Of a DNA stretch of 5,196 nucleotides, positions 4,900 through 5,196 are shown one piece after another; within the stretch, counting starts at the first letter, position 1, and each line of letters opens with the position of its first letter. The DNA is taken from positions 1-5,196 of the forward strand of contig JADFHU010000465.1 of the NCBI GenBank assembly GCA_022567055.1. Direction: 5' to 3'. A program made the translations under genes and the position numbers. Source of the DNA: Planctomycetota bacterium. GTDB taxonomy: Bacteria > Planctomycetota > Phycisphaerae > Sedimentisphaerales > Anaerobacaceae. Below the pieces are notes generated by a model that searched no databases, was not told where the DNA came from, and saw only the letters and a program-made list of their open reading frames with translations.

Positions 4900-5196
4900 A
4901 TGCGTCATAGAGTAGCAGGGCGAAGACTGAGTCGAACCAGTGAGCATCGATTGGCGTTGCGCCGAAACATCGTGGCTTCGCTCTTTGAGCACGAAACCAT
5001 CTCGACAACCATACAAAAGGCGAAAGAGGTAAAGTCCTTCGCTGAAAAGCTCATCACTTTGGCCAAGAAGGGGTCTCTTCATCATCGACGTCGCGCGATC
5101 TCCCTGCTTGGCAATCGGGCGCTTCTCGTTGAAGAAGATGGCAGTTTGGTCAAGAAGGGGACCGTCGTTGGAAAACTATTTAGTGAGATCGGGCCC
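4900..5196 (+). CDS. rplQ: Large-subunit ribosomal protein bL17, N-terminal part (runs off window)
   Basis: The ATG at 4900 opens 99 codons without a stop up to the window edge; bL17 is 127 residues in E. coli, so at least the C-terminal quarter is missing. The start MRHRVAGRRLSRTSEHRLAL matches the family pattern MRHR-x-x-GR-x-L-x-R-x-x-x-HR. It is followed by NIVASLFEHETISTT (23-37), KAKEV and AEKLITLAKKG, the conserved core of bL17. The protein sits near the peptide exit tunnel of the 50S subunit. GAGG at 4885-4888, 11 nt upstream, is the probable SD, with spacing longer than usual, as for rpsD. rplQ directly after rpoA is the usual end of the alpha operon. The sequence LHHRRRAISLLGNRALL (about 63-79) is typical of planctomycete-like versions, which often have a longer C-terminus. 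That part is outside the window. Confidence 0.95.
   Translation, partial: MRHRVAGRRLSRTSEHRLALRRNIVASLFEHETISTTIQKAKEVKSFAEKLITLAKKGSLHHRRRAISLLGNRALLVEEDGSLVKKGTVVGKLFSEIGP

Noticed and set aside
1..5196. A hidden mobile element, CRISPR array, defence cassette or non-coding RNA gene
   Set aside because: Genes are packed in canonical order with short spacers; no terminal repeats, repeat-spacer arrays, transposase motifs or unexplained long stretches were seen.

Overview
The window is a bacterial chromosomal ribosomal-protein and transcription locus: the end of the spc operon joined directly to the alpha operon. All genes lie on the + strand in the order secY (3' end only), adk, map, infA, rpmJ, rpsM, rpsK, rpsD, rpoA, rplQ (5' part only). 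Every gene is a recognisable, intact housekeeping gene. I see no mobile element, CRISPR array, tRNA/rRNA gene or accessory cassette.

Organism: the proteins look most like Planctomycetota or close relatives. Examples are RpoA beginning MRVTWRGLELPTRV, S13 beginning MPRIVGNDIP, S4 with PGMHGWRRPRPSEYG, and L17 beginning MRHRVAGRRLSRTSEHRLAL. This placement is from remembered family patterns, not a search, and is moderately confident. Base composition is moderate (roughly half GC). Most genes have clear Shine-Dalgarno (SD) sites; infA is the exception.

Layout: bases 2-247 encode the SecY C-terminus, which overlaps adk by 4 nt (ATGA). adk (244-909) and map (961-1743) follow with good SDs. An 83-nt gap precedes infA (1827-2042). 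rpmJ (2093-2206, only 37 codons) comes next, then a 69-nt structured leader before rpsM (2276-2656). rpsK (2683-3063) and rpsD (3099-3731) follow closely. A 105-nt gap with hairpin potential precedes rpoA, whose preferred start is 3837 rather than 3789. rplQ starts at 4900 and runs off the window end. There is no gene-free stretch over 300 bases.

Functionally the cluster couples membrane insertion (SecY), nucleotide balance (Adk), N-terminal Met removal (Map), initiation (IF1), the small-subunit head, platform and body proteins S13, S11 and S4, the large-subunit proteins L36 and L17, and the assembly subunit of RNA polymerase. No intrinsic terminator or convincing internal promoter is visible, so one long transcript is likely. 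The most interesting signals are modest: competing RNA pairings in the rpsM leader, a perfect hairpin over the rpsD stop codon, unusual substitutions in highly conserved motifs of S13 and S11, and an SD-poor infA. I found no evidence for a new biological system.
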